Source: Planctomycetaceae bacterium (GTDB lineage: Bacteria > Planctomycetota > Planctomycetia > Pirellulales > Lacipirellulaceae). Taken from it: DNA of 64,000 nt. How positions within the stretch are numbered: the stretch's first letter is position 1; each line of letters starts with the position of its first letter. A program made the translations under genes and the position numbers. Below the pieces are notes generated by a model, which saw nothing but the letters and a program-made list of their open reading frames with translations, searched no databases and was not told the origin of the DNA. The stretch is taken from the NCBI GenBank assembly GCA_003233055.1, contig QIKP01000055.1, positions 16,722-80,721 on the forward strand. The letters are read 5' to 3'. Positions 48,267 to 58,025 of the stretch are shown here, one piece after another.

Positions 48267-50033
48267 CTACCCCATTATACTCCACTCGGTCCCGCCGGCA
48301 CGGTCTTCGAGAGTTACGCCGATCGCTTGGAGCCGGTCGCGGACGGCGTCGCTGGTGGCGAAGTCTTTGCCCTCGCGGGCCGTTTGGCGAAGGTCGATCA
48401 ACATCTTGATGACCACGTCGAGCGCGTTTTCGTCGCCGCCGGTCCATTCGGTCCCCCCTGCGCGGTCTTCCAAGACAATGCCGGTCGGGGCGAGCCCGTC
48501 GCGCACGGCGTCGGCGGTCGCGAAGTTCTTGGTGGCTCGGGCTTCGGCGCGGAGGTCGATCACCAGTTGCATGACTTGGCCCAGTAGCTCGCCACCCCCT
48601 GCTTCGGCGGGGGCCTGCTGAAAAATCCCAAGGGTGCTTGATAGCTCCTTGAGTGCCTGGACCCCCCGGACAAACGGCTCGACTTTTTCCGATAGCTGGC
48701 CAGGCATTTCGCCCGTCACTTCGAGCTGGGCGTCGTCGCAATATTTGTTGAGTGTGCGGACGAGTTCGAAGAGCTCGCCAATCGCCCCGCCCGTGTTGAA
48801 ATCGTCATCCATCACGGTGAGGAATTTTTTCCGCAGTTGGGCAACCTGGGCAAGCAGGTCGGCTGCTCCCGGCTCCATTTCGCCCCCCTCGCGAGTGGCC
48901 GGCGCGTCGAGTTCGTAGAAACTGCTGCCGGTAACTCGCTCGTACCGCTTGAAAAACCGGTAGAAGGTTTCCAAGCCGATCGCGGCCTCTTCGATGGCTG
49001 GTTCGCTGAAGAGGACCGTGCTGCGGTAATGGGTACGGAGGAGGAAGAAGCGGATGCGTTCGCCCCCTTGGGCGGCGATCAGGTCCCCAAGGCCGCCGGC
49101 ACCGGCGGAGCGGGACATCTTGCCCGAATCCTCCGTGACGGAATCCCCCGCCGCTGAAGCGGCGTCACCACGGCCTCCGATTTTTCCGGCGGCGGCATCT
49201 TTGCGCAGGAGGCCGTTGTGGGCCCAGTACTTGACCATCGGCTTGGCATGGCAGCATTCGCTTTGGGCGATTTCGTTTTCGTGGTGCGGGAAGACCAGAT
49301 CGAGCCCGCCACCATGAATGTCGAAGGTCTCGCCCAAAATTTTCTTCGCCATGGCCGAGCACTCGATGTGCCAACCAGGACGACCGTTACCCCAAGGGCT
49401 CTCCCAACTCGGCTCGTCTGGCTTGGCAGATTTCCAAAGTGCAAAGTCGGCCGCACTTTTCTTCCGCTCCACCATGCCCCCCCCTTCGCCCTGCATCGCC
49501 TCGACGGTTCGGTTCGAGAGCTTGCCATACTCGCGATCCTTGCCGACATCAAAGTAGACATCGCCTTCCGACGCGTACGCAAAGCCTTGCTCGACGAGCG
49601 ACTCAACAAGACGGATGATCTCTCCCATGCACTCGGTCGCGCGGGGGAAGTGATCGATTTGGTCGACGCCGAGTGCCGCAAGATTCTGCTTGTAGTCGGC
49701 AATGTTCTCCTCGGCGACTTCGAGCATGGTCATGCCACGCTCGTTGGCTTTCTGGATCAGCTTGTCGTCGACGTCGGTGATGTTGACGACCCAATTCACC
49801 TCGTACGCGTTGTACGTGAGGTAACGCTTGATGCAATCGAAAATCACCGGCCCGACCATGTGGCCAATGTGCGCCTCGGCATAGACGGTCGGCCCGCAGA
49901 GATAGATGCCGACTTTGCCCGGCAAGACCGTCTCGAAAGGCGACTTCTTTTTGGTGAGCGTGTTGTAAATCCGCAGCGTTGGATGGGCGGCAGCGGTAGC
50001 GGTGGTGGGATTCGTCGCGGTGGAAGTCGGCAT
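48267..50033 (-). CDS. cysS: Cysteinyl-tRNA synthetase with duplicated C-terminal module
   Basis: 588 residues, long for the family (about 460). YLCGPTVYAEAHIGHMVG has the zinc Cys and the HIGH-type motif, ECSAM and FPHHENE complete the zinc site, and KMSRS is the KMSKS loop. About 22 extra residues (rich in Ala/Gly) are inserted just before KMSRS. The usual C-terminal module KNFATADAVRDGL..LEDRAGGTEW is followed by a second copy KDFATSDAVRDRL..LEDRAGGTEW. The enzyme charges tRNA-Cys and is essential. Confidence 0.95.
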   Translation of the reverse strand: MPTSTATNPTTATAAAHPTLRIYNTLTKKKSPFETVLPGKVGIYLCGPTVYAEAHIGHMVGPVIFDCIKRYLTYNAYEVNWVVNITDVDDKLIQKANERGMTMLEVAEENIADYKQNLAALGVDQIDHFPRATECMGEIIRLVESLVEQGFAYASEGDVYFDVGKDREYGKLSNRTVEAMQGEGGGMVERKKSAADFALWKSAKPDEPSWESPWGNGRPGWHIECSAMAKKILGETFDIHGGGLDLVFPHHENEIAQSECCHAKPMVKYWAHNGLLRKDAAAGKIGGRGDAASAAGDSVTEDSGKMSRSAGAGGLGDLIAAQGGERIRFFLLRTHYRSTVLFSEPAIEEAAIGLETFYRFFKRYERVTGSSFYELDAPATREGGEMEPGAADLLAQVAQLRKKFLTVMDDDFNTGGAIGELFELVRTLNKYCDDAQLEVTGEMPGQLSEKVEPFVRGVQALKELSSTLGIFQQAPAEAGGGELLGQVMQLVIDLRAEARATKNFATADAVRDGLAPTGIVLEDRAGGTEWTGGDENALDVVIKMLIDLRQTAREGKDFATSDAVRDRLQAIGVTLEDRAGGTEWSIMG

Positions 50034-50091
50034 GGTGTTCGGTTTTGCTAAAGAGTGCTTGTTTGCAAACGAAAGAGTTCTGGAAATAGCC

Positions 50092-50109
50092 GACGAGCTA
50101 CGCCTCGTC
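50092..50109. repeat. Hairpin GACGAG-CTACGC-CTCGTC
   Basis: Inverted-orientation copy of the CCGACGAG family, the loop reading GCGTAG on the other strand. It lies just upstream of cysS. Confidence 0.7.
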
Positions 50110-50138
50110 AGAACGCCCCCTCGGCGCCCCTTTCGGAC

Positions 50139-50158
50139 CGACGAGACGCAGCTCGTCG
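50139..50158. repeat. Hairpin CGACGAG-ACGCAG-CTCGTCG
   Basis: Seven-bp stem with a variant loop, 30 bp from the previous copy. Two hairpins in tandem fill the cysS-ispF gap. Confidence 0.65.
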
Positions 50159-50249
50159 ATGAGAGGGGAGCGTCCTACAGGTTAGAGTCTCGGGGCCGTT
50201 CGTGAAAAGGGCGAAAAAGCGGGGCGATGGCGGCCAGGGACGGCCCGGC

Positions 50250-50741
50250 TCACTTCGAGAGCTTTTCTACAAGGACGATTGCAGTCGCTTCGATGGCTTC
50301 CTCGCGACCGACGGGGCCGACCCCCTCGCCTGTTTTCGCCTTGAGGCCAATGTCGAAGGGGTTGGCACCGAGAATGCCGGCCATCCGGTGGCGGATCGCC
50401 TCCTTGTAAGGACTCAGCTTGGGGCGTTCCGCCGCGATCACGCAATCAAGGTTCACGAGCTGGTAGCCGGCGGCGCGGACTTTTTCGTAGGCAAGCCGGA
50501 GGAGTTCGGCCGAATCACGGTCGCGGTTTTCTTCGCGAGTGTTAGGAAAAAGCTCGCCAATGTCGGGCAGTCCGACCGCGCCGAGCAATGCGTCGATGAC
50601 GGCGTGGAGCAGGACGTCGGCATCGCTGTGGCCTACCAGCTGCCGATCGTGCGGCACCTGGACGCCACCGATCACCAGTGGCCCTCCCGGCTCGGTGCGG
50701 TGGGTGTCGGTGCCGAGGCCAATGCGGAAGTGGGTGGACAT
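50250..50741 (-). CDS. ispF: 2-C-methyl-D-erythritol 2,4-cyclodiphosphate synthase
   Basis: 163 residues from the ATG at 50741. GLGTDTHR supplies the metal D-x-H, VGHSDADVLLHAVIDALLG the second His and the substrate-binding helix, and GLKAKTGEGVGPVG the C-terminal Thr-Glu pair. IspF acts in the MEP isoprenoid pathway, forming the cyclic diphosphate. Trimers are the normal form. It lies between cysS and a membrane protein gene on the same strand. Confidence 0.94.
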   Translation of the reverse strand: MSTHFRIGLGTDTHRTEPGGPLVIGGVQVPHDRQLVGHSDADVLLHAVIDALLGAVGLPDIGELFPNTREENRDRDSAELLRLAYEKVRAAGYQLVNLDCVIAAERPKLSPYKEAIRHRMAGILGANPFDIGLKAKTGEGVGPVGREEAIEATAIVLVEKLSK

Positions 50742-50795
50742 GAAACAACCACTCGCGACCATGTTCGTCGCAGGGCAGAAAAAAGGGAGGGAGGG

Positions 50796-51614
50796 CTATT
50801 CCGCTGACGGCTCGAACGCGGCGACTTCTACCATGACGTGGGCTGGCTCGAGCGAAGGGTCGTCGAGATCGACTTCGATCTGTGCTCCATTGTGCAGCGA
50901 CTGAATCACCTTGGCTACTGCCGGCACACCGTCGATCACTTCCGCTTCGACCTGGGGCAAGGATCGAAAAGGGGGGCAAAATCCAACGTAGAGCATCACC
51001 GTCCGCGTGCCTGGCTCAAAATTGCCTCGCAGTGTCGCGTAGACATATTCCTGACCGGTCTCATCCCGAATGCGCAAGATATTTTGCAGCACCGTCTCGC
51101 CGGCGCCACAGGGGTCGTTGGCGAGGGGGTTGGGCGGTCCCGATTCTAGCTCCGCTGGTATTGCTGGGACGCCGGCAACTGGAGACAAGGTGGCTTGGTC
51201 GGTTACCAGGGCGGCAGCAGGGCGCGCGCACTGGGCAAGTCTCTTCTTGGCAAACAAGTCCCCGCATACGGCCAGGGCCCAAATCACCCAGCCCCCCACC
51301 TGCGAGCCGGGAAAGGAACAGGCAACGGCCCAAACGCCGATGGCGAACGTCGGGGTCCACTCCGTGATTTTTGAGGCAAAGGAACCTCGGGAAACCGACC
51401 GCAACAACAGGGCAATCGTCGTCACAACGATCGCCGTGGCGAGGGTTGCCAGGAGCGGGAGAGGCGCTGCATGGGCAACGGCAAGTCGCCTGACTGCCAA
51501 GAGCAAGCCCAACATCACGAGCAGAGCCAGCGCGCTACCCGTGAGGTAGGGGTATCGCACCGCCAGGAGATTCCATCGCGCGACCGGAGCAGCTTTTTGC
51601 GGGGGAACGGACAT
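50796..51614 (-). CDS. Hypothetical membrane protein
   Basis: 272 residues, not recognised. Three to four helices fill the N-terminal half (YLTGSALALLVMLGLLLAV, LATLATAIVVTTIALLL, FAIGVWAVACSFPGSQVGGWVIWALAVCG). The C-terminal half is soluble: VLQNILRIRDETGQEYVYATLRGNFEPGTRTVMLYVGFCPPFRSLP and a DLDDPSLEPAHVMVEVAAFEP end. A globular beta domain is likely on the cytoplasmic side. It is 54 bp upstream of ispF, so possibly co-transcribed. No function proposed. Confidence 0.75.
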   Translation of the reverse strand: MSVPPQKAAPVARWNLLAVRYPYLTGSALALLVMLGLLLAVRRLAVAHAAPLPLLATLATAIVVTTIALLLRSVSRGSFASKITEWTPTFAIGVWAVACSFPGSQVGGWVIWALAVCGDLFAKKRLAQCARPAAALVTDQATLSPVAGVPAIPAELESGPPNPLANDPCGAGETVLQNILRIRDETGQEYVYATLRGNFEPGTRTVMLYVGFCPPFRSLPQVEAEVIDGVPAVAKVIQSLHNGAQIEVDLDDPSLEPAHVMVEVAAFEPSAE

Positions 51615-51749
51615 TTCTGCGGACAGCAGTGGTTGGTGGCCTCGCTCTGCGGAGCAACATCATGGACGATTCACGAGAATCGCCTCCTGCCTTTAGCTTG
51701 GCAGGGGGTGAGTCCCATTGCAACCACTAACCGGGGAGGGAACCTCCAA

Positions 51750-52931
51750 TCAGCTTGCCGCCAGAGCCCCTTCGGCCGCCTTCGCCAGCTTGTCGGCGAC
51801 ATCGGTTTTTTCCCACGTGAACTCCGGCTCGCTTCGGCCGAAGTGCCCTCCGGCAGCCGTCTTACGGAAAATGGGCCTTCTCAGGTCGAGATGCTCGATG
51901 ATTCCCGCCGGGCTGAGGGGGAAGTGCTCTCGGACCAGATCGCAAATCGCGGCGTCGTCAATTTTGCCCGTTCCTTCGGTATCGACTCGGACGCTCACCG
52001 GCTCCGACACACCAATGGCGTAGGCCAGTTGCACTTCGCAACGATCGGCTAATCCTGAGGCCACGATATTCTTGGCCACGTAGCGAGCCATGTAGGCGGC
52101 GGAGCGGTCCACCTTCGTGGGGTCTTTACCACTAAACGCCCCCCCCCCATGCCGACCCCAGCCGCCGTAGGTGTCGACAATAATTTTTCGCCCGGTGAGC
52201 CCGCAATCGCCGTGCGGTCCGCCAACAACAAATCGGCCAGTCGGGTTGATGTGGTAGGTGATGTCGTCGTTGGACCATTCGCCGAGCGTCGGTTGAACGA
52301 TTTTTTCGGTGATGAATGCACGAATCTCGTCGTTGGTCACATCGGCTGCGTGTTGCGTCGAGACAACCACGGTGTCGACTCGAAGTGGCGTGTTACCCTC
52401 GTATTCGATAGTGACTTGGCTTTTGCTGTCAGGGCGGAGCCAATCGACCTCGCCACTCTTTCGGGCTTCGGTGAGTCGATTGAGAATGCGGTGGGAGAGC
52501 GAGATAGGGAGTGGCATCAGCTCGGGAGTGTCGTTGCAGGCGTAGCCAAACATAAGCCCTTGGTCGCCTGCCCCGATATCCTTGCCGGTCGAGGCGTCAC
52601 TATCGACCCCCATCGCAATGTCGGCCGACTGCTCGTCGATGGCAACCAATACGGCACAGTGGTCTGCGGACAGCCCCATCGCGGAGTCGGTGTAGCCAAC
52701 ATCGCGAACCACATCGCGGACGACCTGCTGCATGTCGACCGTCGCTTTGGTGGTGATTTCGCCCGCGATCACCACCATGCCGGTCGTCACCATCGTCTCA
52801 CACGCCACACGGCTGCTGGGGTCCTGGTCGAAAAGAGCGTCGAGAACGCCATCGGAAATTTGGTCGGCCAGCTTGTCGGGATGCCCCATGCTTACCGCTT
52901 CGCTAGTAAATAGGTACTTGCCAGATGCCAC
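51750..52931 (-). CDS. metK: S-adenosylmethionine synthetase
   Basis: 393 residues, typical length. [90 protein letters not shown] contain the ATP, methionine and metal/K+ binding signatures. It makes SAM from methionine and ATP. The gene stands apart, with a 210-bp divergent region to the uridylyltransferase gene. I looked for a SAM riboswitch in that leader and saw none. Confidence 0.97.
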   Translation of the reverse strand: MASGKYLFTSEAVSMGHPDKLADQISDGVLDALFDQDPSSRVACETMVTTGMVVIAGEITTKATVDMQQVVRDVVRDVGYTDSAMGLSADHCAVLVAIDEQSADIAMGVDSDASTGKDIGAGDQGLMFGYACNDTPELMPLPISLSHRILNRLTEARKSGEVDWLRPDSKSQVTIEYEGNTPLRVDTVVVSTQHAADVTNDEIRAFITEKIVQPTLGEWSNDDITYHINPTGRFVVGGPHGDCGLTGRKIIVDTYGGWGRHGGGAFSGKDPTKVDRSAAYMARYVAKNIVASGLADRCEVQLAYAIGVSEPVSVRVDTEGTGKIDDAAICDLVREHFPLSPAGIIEHLDLRRPIFRKTAAGGHFGRSEPEFTWEKTDVADKLAKAAEGALAAS

Positions 52932-53141
52932 GTCCGAGTCTCCTTAATAAGGGGTTCGATCTCGCCAGGATTGCCCCGCAGTATACGGGCCAGCCCAGAC
53001 CTCCGGCAACGGGGCGATGCGACCAGCAGGCGGTAGCCGTCCGGCGACCCAAGGCAGGCCAGCTCACTCCACTAGCCAACAGGCTTGCTGCCGCCGATAA
53101 TGGTCGGCCTGTGACCCCGTCCCTGTTTTCCCACACCGACC

Positions 53142-54551
53142 ATGAAATACGAAGCACTCTCCAATCACCTGGCCCCTTATGGGCAAGAGCATCTGCTTGC
53201 GTTTTGGGACGAACTCCATGAACAACAACGGTCGGATCTAGCGGCACAAATCGAGGCGGTCGACCTAGAACAGATCGAGTCCCTCTTCAAGGGCGACTCT
53301 GCAGGCCCCGATTGGACCGCGCAGTCGCGCCAGGCGACCCCCCCTATCGCGATGCGTCGCGGTGCGGCGACTTCGGCGACTCAAGCGGTCGTCTCCCCTG
53401 AGCAGGCGCGACAAGCAGGCACCGCCGCGCTGGCGGCGGGGAAAATAGGCGTGCTCCTCGTTGCGGGTGGCCAAGGGAGTCGACTTGGATTTGAGCACCC
53501 CAAGGGGATGTACCCGATTGGGCCGATCTCGGGCGCCACGCTCTTGGAGCTCCATCTCAAGAAAGTGGTGGCGATTGCCAAAAAGCATGGCCAGCCGGTG
53601 CCGGTCTACTTGATGACCAGCCCGGTGACCCACGACGAGCAGCTTGCGTTCCTGGAGGAGAATGACCGGTTTGGTCTTGCGGAGGACGACCTGGTCGTCT
53701 TTTGCCAAGGGACGATGCCGGCAGTCGACGAGAAGAGCGGAAAAATTCTCCTTGCCGATCGTGACCGACTGTTCCAAAGTCCCGACGGCCATGGTGGAAT
53801 GCTCGCGGCCCTTGCTGCATCTGGTGCGATCGACGACATGCGTCGGCGTGGCATCGAGCAATTGTTCTACTTGCAGGTCGACAATCCCATTATCCCGATC
53901 GGCGACCCGGAGCTCATAGGCGACCACTTGCTCGCCGAGTCGGAATTAACGTCGGTAGCGGTCGCAAAAAGGGAGCCACAAGACAAGCTTGGCAACTTCG
54001 TGATGCTAGGCAACCAGATGCATGTGATCGAGTACAGCGACTTTCCCGACGACGTTGCGAACCAGAAATCAACGGATGGTTCGCTCAAATTCTGGGCCGG
54101 AAGCATTGCGGTCCATCTCTTTCGCGTCGCGTTCCTGGAACGCATGCTCCAGCGGAAGGAGGGCTTGCCCTTTCACATCGCCCGAAAAAAAGTGTCGCAC
54201 ATCGACGCCGAAGGAAACCGAGTCGAACCCTCAGAGCCGAACGCCATGAAGTTTGAGCGGTTTATCTTTGATCTTCTGCCGCAAGCGAAGAATCCCCTTG
54301 TCGTGGAGATGGCCGAAGAAGATTGGCTTGCCCCGGTGAAAAACGCCCCCGGTGCGGAAAAAGACACCGCCGAGTACGTCCAGCGTTTCCTGGTCGATCA
54401 ACATCGCCGCTGGCTCGAAGCAGCTGGCGCCAAGGTAGCCGACGGCATCACGGTGGAAATCGACCCGCTGTGGGCCATCGACGAGGAGACGGTTCATCAG
54501 CGAGTGAAGCCCGGCATGGTCCTCAACGAACCGACCTACCTGTGCGACTGA
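53142..54551 (+). CDS. UDP-sugar/UDP-N-acetylhexosamine pyrophosphorylase (eukaryotic UAP-like)
   Basis: 469 residues. LLVAGGQGSRLGFEHPKGMYPIGP near residue 105 is the UTP-binding loop of the UDPGP family and resembles AGX/UAP1, distinct from bacterial GlmU or GalU. FYLQVDNPI, LKFWAGSIAVHLF and PNAMKFERFIFDLLPQA complete the family pattern, the last being typical for UDP-GlcNAc pyrophosphorylases. It forms UDP-HexNAc (or another UDP-sugar) for cell-wall and lipid A-type glycans. It opens a plus-strand run with a CYTH gene and, later, lpxB. Confidence 0.9.
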   Translation: MKYEALSNHLAPYGQEHLLAFWDELHEQQRSDLAAQIEAVDLEQIESLFKGDSAGPDWTAQSRQATPPIAMRRGAATSATQAVVSPEQARQAGTAALAAGKIGVLLVAGGQGSRLGFEHPKGMYPIGPISGATLLELHLKKVVAIAKKHGQPVPVYLMTSPVTHDEQLAFLEENDRFGLAEDDLVVFCQGTMPAVDEKSGKILLADRDRLFQSPDGHGGMLAALAASGAIDDMRRRGIEQLFYLQVDNPIIPIGDPELIGDHLLAESELTSVAVAKREPQDKLGNFVMLGNQMHVIEYSDFPDDVANQKSTDGSLKFWAGSIAVHLFRVAFLERMLQRKEGLPFHIARKKVSHIDAEGNRVEPSEPNAMKFERFIFDLLPQAKNPLVVEMAEEDWLAPVKNAPGAEKDTAEYVQRFLVDQHRRWLEAAGAKVADGITVEIDPLWAIDEETVHQRVKPGMVLNEPTYLCD

Positions 54552-54629
54552 GCACTCTCATCGCACTCTCTTCATTGGCTTGCGTCTTCTTGCTTCGTTT
54601 TTTCGGCTTCGTTTTTTTCGGAATCGTCC

Positions 54630-55178
54630 ATGCCACTCGAAATCGAACAGAAATTCCCTCTCGTCGATGCCGAGCCTCTCGTCGTGCGATTGCAAAAGAT
54701 GGGAGCGGAAAAACTCGACACCGTTCAGCAGTGCGACACTTACTACAACCACCCCTCGCGAGACTTTGCGGTCACCGACGAGGCGCTGCGGATCCGGCAG
54801 ACCCCTACCGGCGCCCACGTGACCTACAAGGGACCGAAGCTTGACGCCGTGGCGAAGACTCGCCGAGAAATCGAGTTGCCGCTTGAGTCACCCGAAAGTT
54901 GGCCCGAATTGTTAGCTGCGCTCGGTTTTGGGGAAGTGGCGACGGTTCGGAAACAACGCAAGCGGTGGAACCTCTGCCGGCCTCCTTTTTCGATCGAAAT
55001 TTGTATCGACCACGTCGACGACGTCGGGACCTTCTCGGAGATCGAGATCGTGACCAACGAGGCGCAGCAAGAGACGGCGCAGGAAGCGATCGCCCAGTTG
55101 GCCGAGCAACTGGAGCTGAAGGATCCCGAGTCCCGCAGTTATCTCGAAATGCTGCTGGCGTGTCCCAACGACACGTAG
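54630..55178 (+). CDS. CYTH domain protein, class IV adenylate cyclase-like
   Basis: 182 residues. EIEQKF at the start is the E-x-E-x-K signature, and DTYYNHPSRDF, EALRIRQT, THVTYKGPK-type and KKRWNL segments give the positively charged tunnel for triphosphates. CYTH proteins include class IV adenylate cyclases (about 180 residues, as here) and triphosphatases. Which of the two cannot be settled from sequence; the length and TYKGP motif favour the CyaB type. Confidence 0.85.
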   Translation: MPLEIEQKFPLVDAEPLVVRLQKMGAEKLDTVQQCDTYYNHPSRDFAVTDEALRIRQTPTGAHVTYKGPKLDAVAKTRREIELPLESPESWPELLAALGFGEVATVRKQRKRWNLCRPPFSIEICIDHVDDVGTFSEIEIVTNEAQQETAQEAIAQLAEQLELKDPESRSYLEMLLACPNDT

Positions 55179-55182
55179 GTTC

Positions 55183-55204
55183 CGACGACGCGTAGGTCGT
55201 CGGC
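55183..55204. repeat. Dispersed hairpin, CCGACGAC-GCGTAG-GTCGTCGG
   Basis: Same loop and stem family as 522-543, but the innermost pair is C-G in place of G-C; both sides changed, so pairing is kept. It lies between the CYTH and MFS genes. Confidence 0.8.
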
Positions 55205-55243
55205 TACGAATGACAAACAATCGACTGACGACAGCCAAACTGC

Positions 55244-56614
55244 ATGCGCTATTCTGATGAACTGCCCGTCGATGTGGAGCCTTATGCTTCTTCCTTGGCG
55301 TCCGATCGGCGAGAAGATCGCGACGCGGGCACCAACTTCGTTTGCCTAGCGCTGCATCAGATATTCTTGCGAGTGGGCTGGATATTCAAGACCGAGAGCG
55401 TGGTGATTCCGGTCTTCATGGACTTCATCGGCGGCGGGCCCGTTTTACGTGGCTGGCTGATGGTGCTCAATCGGATCGGGTTTAGCCTGCCACCGGTGCT
55501 GTTTTCTCGTCGGCTCAAAATTGCGCCCCGCAAGAAATGGCTCTTCGCCGCCTGCAGCCTTGGCATGGCGGTGCCGTTTGCCTGTTTGTCGCTGCTCTGG
55601 TTCTCCGGCATCTGGCAGGGGCCCGACGGCAAAGCGCGTTGGTGGATGCCGATGGTGTTCCTCTTTCTGTACGCGCTGTTTTTTGTCGTGACCGGCATGA
55701 ACCAACTTGCGGCTCATGCGTTGCAAGGAAAGGTCATCCGGGAGACACGTCGCGGGCGGCTCTTTATGGTGTCGATCGTTTTGGGTTCGCCTCTGGCCAT
55801 TGCGGCGGCGTGGCTTTGGATGCCAGGTTGGCTGGCGGAACCGATCTGGGGATTCGGTCCTCTCTTTGCCCTCCCCGCCATCGCCTTCGCCCTTGCCGGG
55901 ATAACGGTGCTGGCCTTGCGTGAAGAGCCCGATGATTTTCAGCAGGAACAATCGAAGGTGTGGGAGTATTTTCACCATTCGTGGGAAGTCGTGCGCGACG
56001 ACGCCGACTGCCGGCGATTGGCGGTGATGGCGGCCCTGTTTAGCGCCACGTTCATGCTCTTCCCGCACTACGTCGCTGCCTTAGTGGGTGGGGAGGACTT
56101 CGATCTGCGGAAGCTGGCCCTGTGGGTCTGTGTGCAGAATGCTTCGACCGCTCTCTTCAGCCTTGTGGCCGGCCCACTCGCCGACCGCAGGGGCAATCGG
56201 GCCGCGCTCCATTTCACCATGGCAGGCGCGGCGCTCGCGCCACTCTTCGGGCTGGTTGCACTGCTGGCCCCCCCTGCCCTGCGGATCGAGTACGCTTGGT
56301 GGCTCTTCGTGCCGATCGGTTTCACGCCCATCACTCTTCGGCTTCTGGCTAACTACGCGCTGGAGATCGCCCCTCGCCACGACCACCCGAAGTACATCAG
56401 CGTGCTTGGACTCTCTCTGGCTTTGCCGGTGATTGTCGGAGCACCGCTCGTCGGCCTTGCCATCAACGGGGTCGGGTTCGCCCTGGTTTTCGCGGCCGGG
56501 TTCCTTGCGCTAGCGGTCGCCGCGGGGCAAAGTTTTCGCATTGCGGAGCCTCGCCGAGGGGAATCGGCCAATCTGCCGGCGTTGGATGCGATCCCACCCG
56601 ATTCTCGCGACTGA
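55244..56614 (+). CDS. Major facilitator superfamily protein
   Basis: 456 residues with about twelve helices, split by a cytoplasmic loop near residue 230. ADRRGNRAALHF between helices 8 and 9 matches the MFS A-like loop, and RRLKIAPRKKW that between helices 2 and 3. A hydrophilic N terminus of about 30 residues comes first. No transport-specific motif is recognised; unlike drug exporters, motif C is absent. It may be a peptide or nucleoside permease homologue; substrate unknown. Confidence 0.8.
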   Translation: MRYSDELPVDVEPYASSLASDRREDRDAGTNFVCLALHQIFLRVGWIFKTESVVIPVFMDFIGGGPVLRGWLMVLNRIGFSLPPVLFSRRLKIAPRKKWLFAACSLGMAVPFACLSLLWFSGIWQGPDGKARWWMPMVFLFLYALFFVVTGMNQLAAHALQGKVIRETRRGRLFMVSIVLGSPLAIAAAWLWMPGWLAEPIWGFGPLFALPAIAFALAGITVLALREEPDDFQQEQSKVWEYFHHSWEVVRDDADCRRLAVMAALFSATFMLFPHYVAALVGGEDFDLRKLALWVCVQNASTALFSLVAGPLADRRGNRAALHFTMAGAALAPLFGLVALLAPPALRIEYAWWLFVPIGFTPITLRLLANYALEIAPRHDHPKYISVLGLSLALPVIVGAPLVGLAINGVGFALVFAAGFLALAVAAGQSFRIAEPRRGESANLPALDAIPPDSRD

Positions 56615-56740
56615 ATTGCCGTTCACGCGATGGCCCAATTCTGGGATACTCCGCCCGCACCTTCTTACCCACCCTACCTACTCCCCTGCTAGCCGGACCG
56701 CCGCGCGGCGGACCGGCTGTCGAGAAACCGAACGTACCTC

Positions 56741-57967
56741 ATGAAAATTTTCTTCTCTGTTGGCGAACCGAGTGGCGATCTGCATGGCGCGAACCTGATT
56801 CGCGCACTCAAGTCGCATGCGGAGGCGGGGAACATCGATTGCGTCGGCTTTGGTGGCCCGCGAATGGCGAAGGCGGGGTGCGCCTTGCACCACGATCTGA
56901 CGCAACTCGCCATCATGTGGTTCGGCCGAGCACTGTGGCATTTGCCCAAGTTCTTTGGCTATCTGAAGCAGGCGGAGGAATGCTTTCAGCACGATCGCCC
57001 CGACGCGGTCGTACTGATCGACTACCCTGGATTCAATTGGCACGTCGCCCGTCGCGCCAAAGCGCATGGGATCCCCGTCTTCTACTATGGGACGCCTCAA
57101 CTTTGGGCCTGGGCCGGGTGGCGGATTAAGAAAATGCGGCGCACGGTCGACCACGCCCTCTGCAAACTTCCTTTCGAGGAATCGTGGTATCGCGAGCGGG
57201 GTGTCCACGCCACGCATGTCGGCCATCCTTACTTCGACGAACTCCGCACCCGAAAGTTGGACCAGCCCTTCGTCGACAAGCAGACCACCCAGGAATCACC
57301 CCTGGTGACGATTCTCCCCGGCTCGCGTACCCAAGAAGTGAAAGGGAACCTGCGTTGGCTTTTGAAGGCGGCTGGCAAGGTTCGCCAGCAAGTCCCTGGT
57401 ACTCGATTTGCCATTGCCGCTTTCAAGGAGAGCCAAGCCGAGTATGCCCGGCAATTGGTCGCCCAGATGAACCAGTCAGCGGACTTGCCTGTCGAGGTCC
57501 ATGTCGAGCGAACGCCGGAATTGATCGCTGCAGCTACCGCGACGATGGCGGTCTCGGGCTCCGTGTCGCTGGAACTCCTTTACCATGCCAAGCCAACGGT
57601 GATCCTCTACCACATCTCCCGTTTTGCCTATGCGGTGCAGCGGCGTTTGCGTAAAGTGCGGTACATTACCCTGGTCAACCTGCTCACCACAGACGACCTG
57701 TTCCCGAAAGAACACGCCCTCTACGACCCAAACGACCCAGCCGACGCCCACGTCCTGATGCCAGAATATCTTACCTCGGAAGATCGTTCGACCGAGATCG
57801 CGGAGCATGTCATTGGCTGGTTGCAAGATGTGCCGAAGCGGCAGGAGTTGGTGGCGAAGCTCGAAGCACTTCGCGATACCGTAGCCCATGGCGGTGCGTC
57901 GGAACGGGCGGCGGAGTATGTTGTAAGAGAACTTGGCTCGCAAGGAGACCAGCGGACGGCGGCGTAA
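56741..57967 (+). CDS. lpxB: Lipid-A-disaccharide synthase
   Basis: 408 residues. MKIFFSVGEPSGDLHGANLIRAL is the LpxB start, followed by VVLIDYPGFNWHVARRAK, FYYGTPQLWAWAGWRIKKMRR and VTILPGSRTQEVKGNL (glycosyltransferase-B UDP-binding). It joins UDP-2,3-diacylglucosamine and lipid X to form the lipid A disaccharide. Its presence supports an outer membrane with lipid A in this organism; lpxB is also kept in most planctomycetes. Start has ACGTACCTC-ATG, a weak ribosome site. Confidence 0.95.
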   Translation: MKIFFSVGEPSGDLHGANLIRALKSHAEAGNIDCVGFGGPRMAKAGCALHHDLTQLAIMWFGRALWHLPKFFGYLKQAEECFQHDRPDAVVLIDYPGFNWHVARRAKAHGIPVFYYGTPQLWAWAGWRIKKMRRTVDHALCKLPFEESWYRERGVHATHVGHPYFDELRTRKLDQPFVDKQTTQESPLVTILPGSRTQEVKGNLRWLLKAAGKVRQQVPGTRFAIAAFKESQAEYARQLVAQMNQSADLPVEVHVERTPELIAAATATMAVSGSVSLELLYHAKPTVILYHISRFAYAVQRRLRKVRYITLVNLLTTDDLFPKEHALYDPNDPADAHVLMPEYLTSEDRSTEIAEHVIGWLQDVPKRQELVAKLEALRDTVAHGGASERAAEYVVRELGSQGDQRTAA

Positions 57968-58025
57968 CGACCCTCGACTCGCCGCCCACTTCCCACTGCT
58001 ACGTCCTACCGCCACGAAATTCAAC

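Noticed and set aside
52932-53141. Possible SAM or SAH riboswitch before metK
   Set aside because: I looked for the expected stem and core motifs in the 210-bp leader on the minus strand and found none.
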